DNA from: an uncultured Mycoplasmatota bacterium
GTDB lineage: Bacteria; Bacillota_I; Bacilli_A; RF39; UBA660
NCBI GenBank assembly: GCA_946491675.1
Contig: CAMLYN010000061.1
Coordinates: 1-6,507, forward strand
Direction: 5' to 3'
Length of the DNA stretch: 6,507 bases
Part shown: in pieces, positions 6,002 to 6,507 of the stretch
How positions within the stretch are numbered: the stretch's first letter is position 1
Layout of the letters: each line of letters begins with the position of its first letter
The notes under the pieces: model-generated
Told to the model about the DNA's origin: nothing
The model's input: only the letters and a program-made list of their open reading frames with translations
Databases searched by the model: none
Translations under genes and position numbers: made by a program

Positions 6002-6370
6002 ATGAAAAATTTAAAAATTTGCAAAAGAGCTTTAGCTTTAACAACAGCATTAGGTATAACTTTATTTAGTGGATGTTCAAAAAATAATGGTGATAAATCT
6101 AGTGATACAAAAGAAGAAAAGATATTTTGTGAACATTTGATTGTTGATTTTGGAGGACAACCAGTCATATTTAAAGAATGTGAAGGGTATGATGTTTATT
6201 TTGAACGAAGCAAGGGTGGTACATACTACGAAGTATCCGAAGATGACAGTCTTTTAGTAGACGGTTATGCTTATACAGCAAATTATTATACAACAACTCA
6301 TGAAACTATTGATAAAATAGAAGAAATGGCAATTGAAAAAGGAGCTTATGTTTACAAAACAAATAATTAA
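6002..6370 (+). CDS. Small lipoprotein of unknown function
   Basis: This 122-residue protein has a clear lipoprotein signal peptide: basic N-terminus (K2, K5, K8, R9), hydrophobic stretch (about 10-22) and lipobox L-F-S-G-C (21-25). C25 should be lipidated and the mature protein anchored on the outer face of the membrane. A Ser/Lys/Asp-rich spacer (26-40) precedes a small domain of about 80 residues. That domain has two Cys (C43, C60) that might form a disulfide, an aromatic middle (Y-D-V-Y-F, T-Y-Y, Y-A-Y-T-A-N-Y-Y) and a final helix-like stretch (about 100-115). I do not recognise the domain. The start is supported by AGAGGT (5991-5996), 5 bases before the ATG. It lies 12 bases after the radical SAM gene and has no promoter of its own that I can see, so it is the third gene of that operon. 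Whether it is a partner or target of the two enzymes is unknown. Confidence 0.85.
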   Translation: MKNLKICKRALALTTALGITLFSGCSKNNGDKSSDTKEEKIFCEHLIVDFGGQPVIFKECEGYDVYFERSKGGTYYEVSEDDSLLVDGYAYTANYYTTTHETIDKIEEMAIEKGAYVYKTNN

Positions 6371-6397
6371 CATTTTGGGAAAGTATGAAAATGTTAA
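6367..6397 (+). repeat. Inverted repeat over the lipoprotein stop codon
   Basis: TTAACATTTT (6367-6376) and AAAATGTTAA (6388-6397) are perfect 10-base arms around an 11-base loop. The left arm includes the TAA (6368-6370). No T run follows on the + strand, so it is not a standard terminator. It could still protect the 3' end of the mRNA, or act as a weak terminator for transcription from the opposite side, where the downstream stretch is T-rich. The repeat itself is certain; the function is not. Confidence 0.4.
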
Positions 6398-6426
6398 ACA
6401 CAAATAGTATATTTATTTAAAAAGTA

Positions 6427-6435
6427 TGATATAAT
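6427..6435 (+). promoter_or_regulatory. Extended -10 promoter reading off the window end
   Basis: TGATATAAT supplies TATAAT (6430-6435) with the extended TGn (6427-6429). No good -35 is visible about 17 bases upstream. Transcription would start near 6441-6443. The same architecture is used for the PP-loop operon, which makes this reading more believable. Confidence 0.6.
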
Positions 6436-6440
6436 ATAAA

Positions 6441-6507
6441 TGTCTAGGAATGACGACAAGCTCATTTAGAAAAACCGACTAATTAACGAATATTGGGAAT
6501 CTAATTC
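6441..6507 (+). other. 5' part of a transcript with a hairpin; leader or small RNA, truncated
   Basis: Just downstream of the extended -10 element, TCTA-GG-AATGA (6443-6453) can pair with TCATT-TAGA (6462-6470). This gives a 9-bp stem interrupted by a GG bulge, with an 8-base loop (CGACAAGC). No reading frame of more than about ten codons starts here with a usable ribosome-binding site. The stretch, though AT-rich, is richer in G and C patches (TGACGACAAGC, CCGAC, TTGGG) than other spacers in the window. This is compatible with a riboswitch-like leader or small RNA. I compared it with the classes I remember (T-box, 6S, tmRNA, RNase P, TPP, SAM, purine, guanidine-I) and found no convincing match. 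The window ends before the element does. Confidence 0.3.

Noticed and set aside
5923..6168. 81-residue open frame on the - strand
   Set aside because: It spans the junction of the radical SAM and lipoprotein genes, both well supported on the + strand, and has no start signals.
6440..6480. Short ORFs from ATG 6440 and ATG 6450
   Set aside because: Each has about ten codons with no properly spaced ribosome-binding site, and both overlap the predicted hairpin.
1..6507. CRISPR array, insertion sequence, tRNA or rRNA genes
   Set aside because: I looked for regular repeats, transposase motifs, terminal repeats and tRNA-like T-loop/CCA patterns and saw none.

Overview
The window is strongly AT-rich, densely packed and transcribed almost entirely on the + strand. 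It looks like a low-GC Gram-positive (Bacillota) chromosome. The support is the conserved gene order DUF1292 (yrzB) - mltG (yrrL) - trmR (yrrM), AGAGG/GAGGTGAT-type Shine-Dalgarno sites and murein enzymes (so a walled cell). TGG is used for Trp and TGA ends two genes, so the code is standard, not the Mycoplasma one. My best guess, by inference only, is an uncultured gut member of Bacilli/Erysipelotrichia/RF39-like groups.

Region 1 (1-3115) is the tail of one operon. It holds the C-terminus of a DUF1292 protein, the septal/elongation murein endolytic transglycosylase MltG, the tRNA wobble-uridine methyltransferase TrmR, and a membrane-anchored SLT-type transglycosylase/lysozyme-like protein. 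A clear intrinsic terminator closes it. Junctions are tight: mltG and trmR overlap, and the SLT gene's ribosome-binding site lies in the trmR stop. mltG appears to have its Shine-Dalgarno site on the far side of a 9-bp hairpin. In Bacillus subtilis, trmR is followed by two U32-peptidase genes that make its tRNA substrate; here the SLT gene sits at that position.

Region 2 (3121-4202) is a decayed type IV prepilin-like gene. A good promoter, ribosome-binding site and prepilin N-terminus remain. The reading frame is then broken by three stops (TAA 3385, TAA 3889, TGA 3904) and one frameshift near 4030-4040, although the protein is recognisable through a C-terminal 'YWTSS...GFRPIISF' domain. Its Val codon usage differs from its neighbours.

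Region 3 (4226-6370) is a compact three-gene operon: a TtcA-family PP-loop ATPase with Fe-S-type cysteines, a radical SAM enzyme with extra C-terminal cysteines (4-base ATGA overlap), and a small lipoprotein. It starts from an extended -10 promoter so close to the first start codon that the mRNA should be leaderless or nearly so. The target of this enzyme pair is not known to me.

Region 4 (6371-6507) has no gene. It holds an inverted repeat, a second extended -10 promoter, and the 5' part of a transcript with a hairpin, cut by the window edge. It may be a structured leader or small RNA that I cannot classify.
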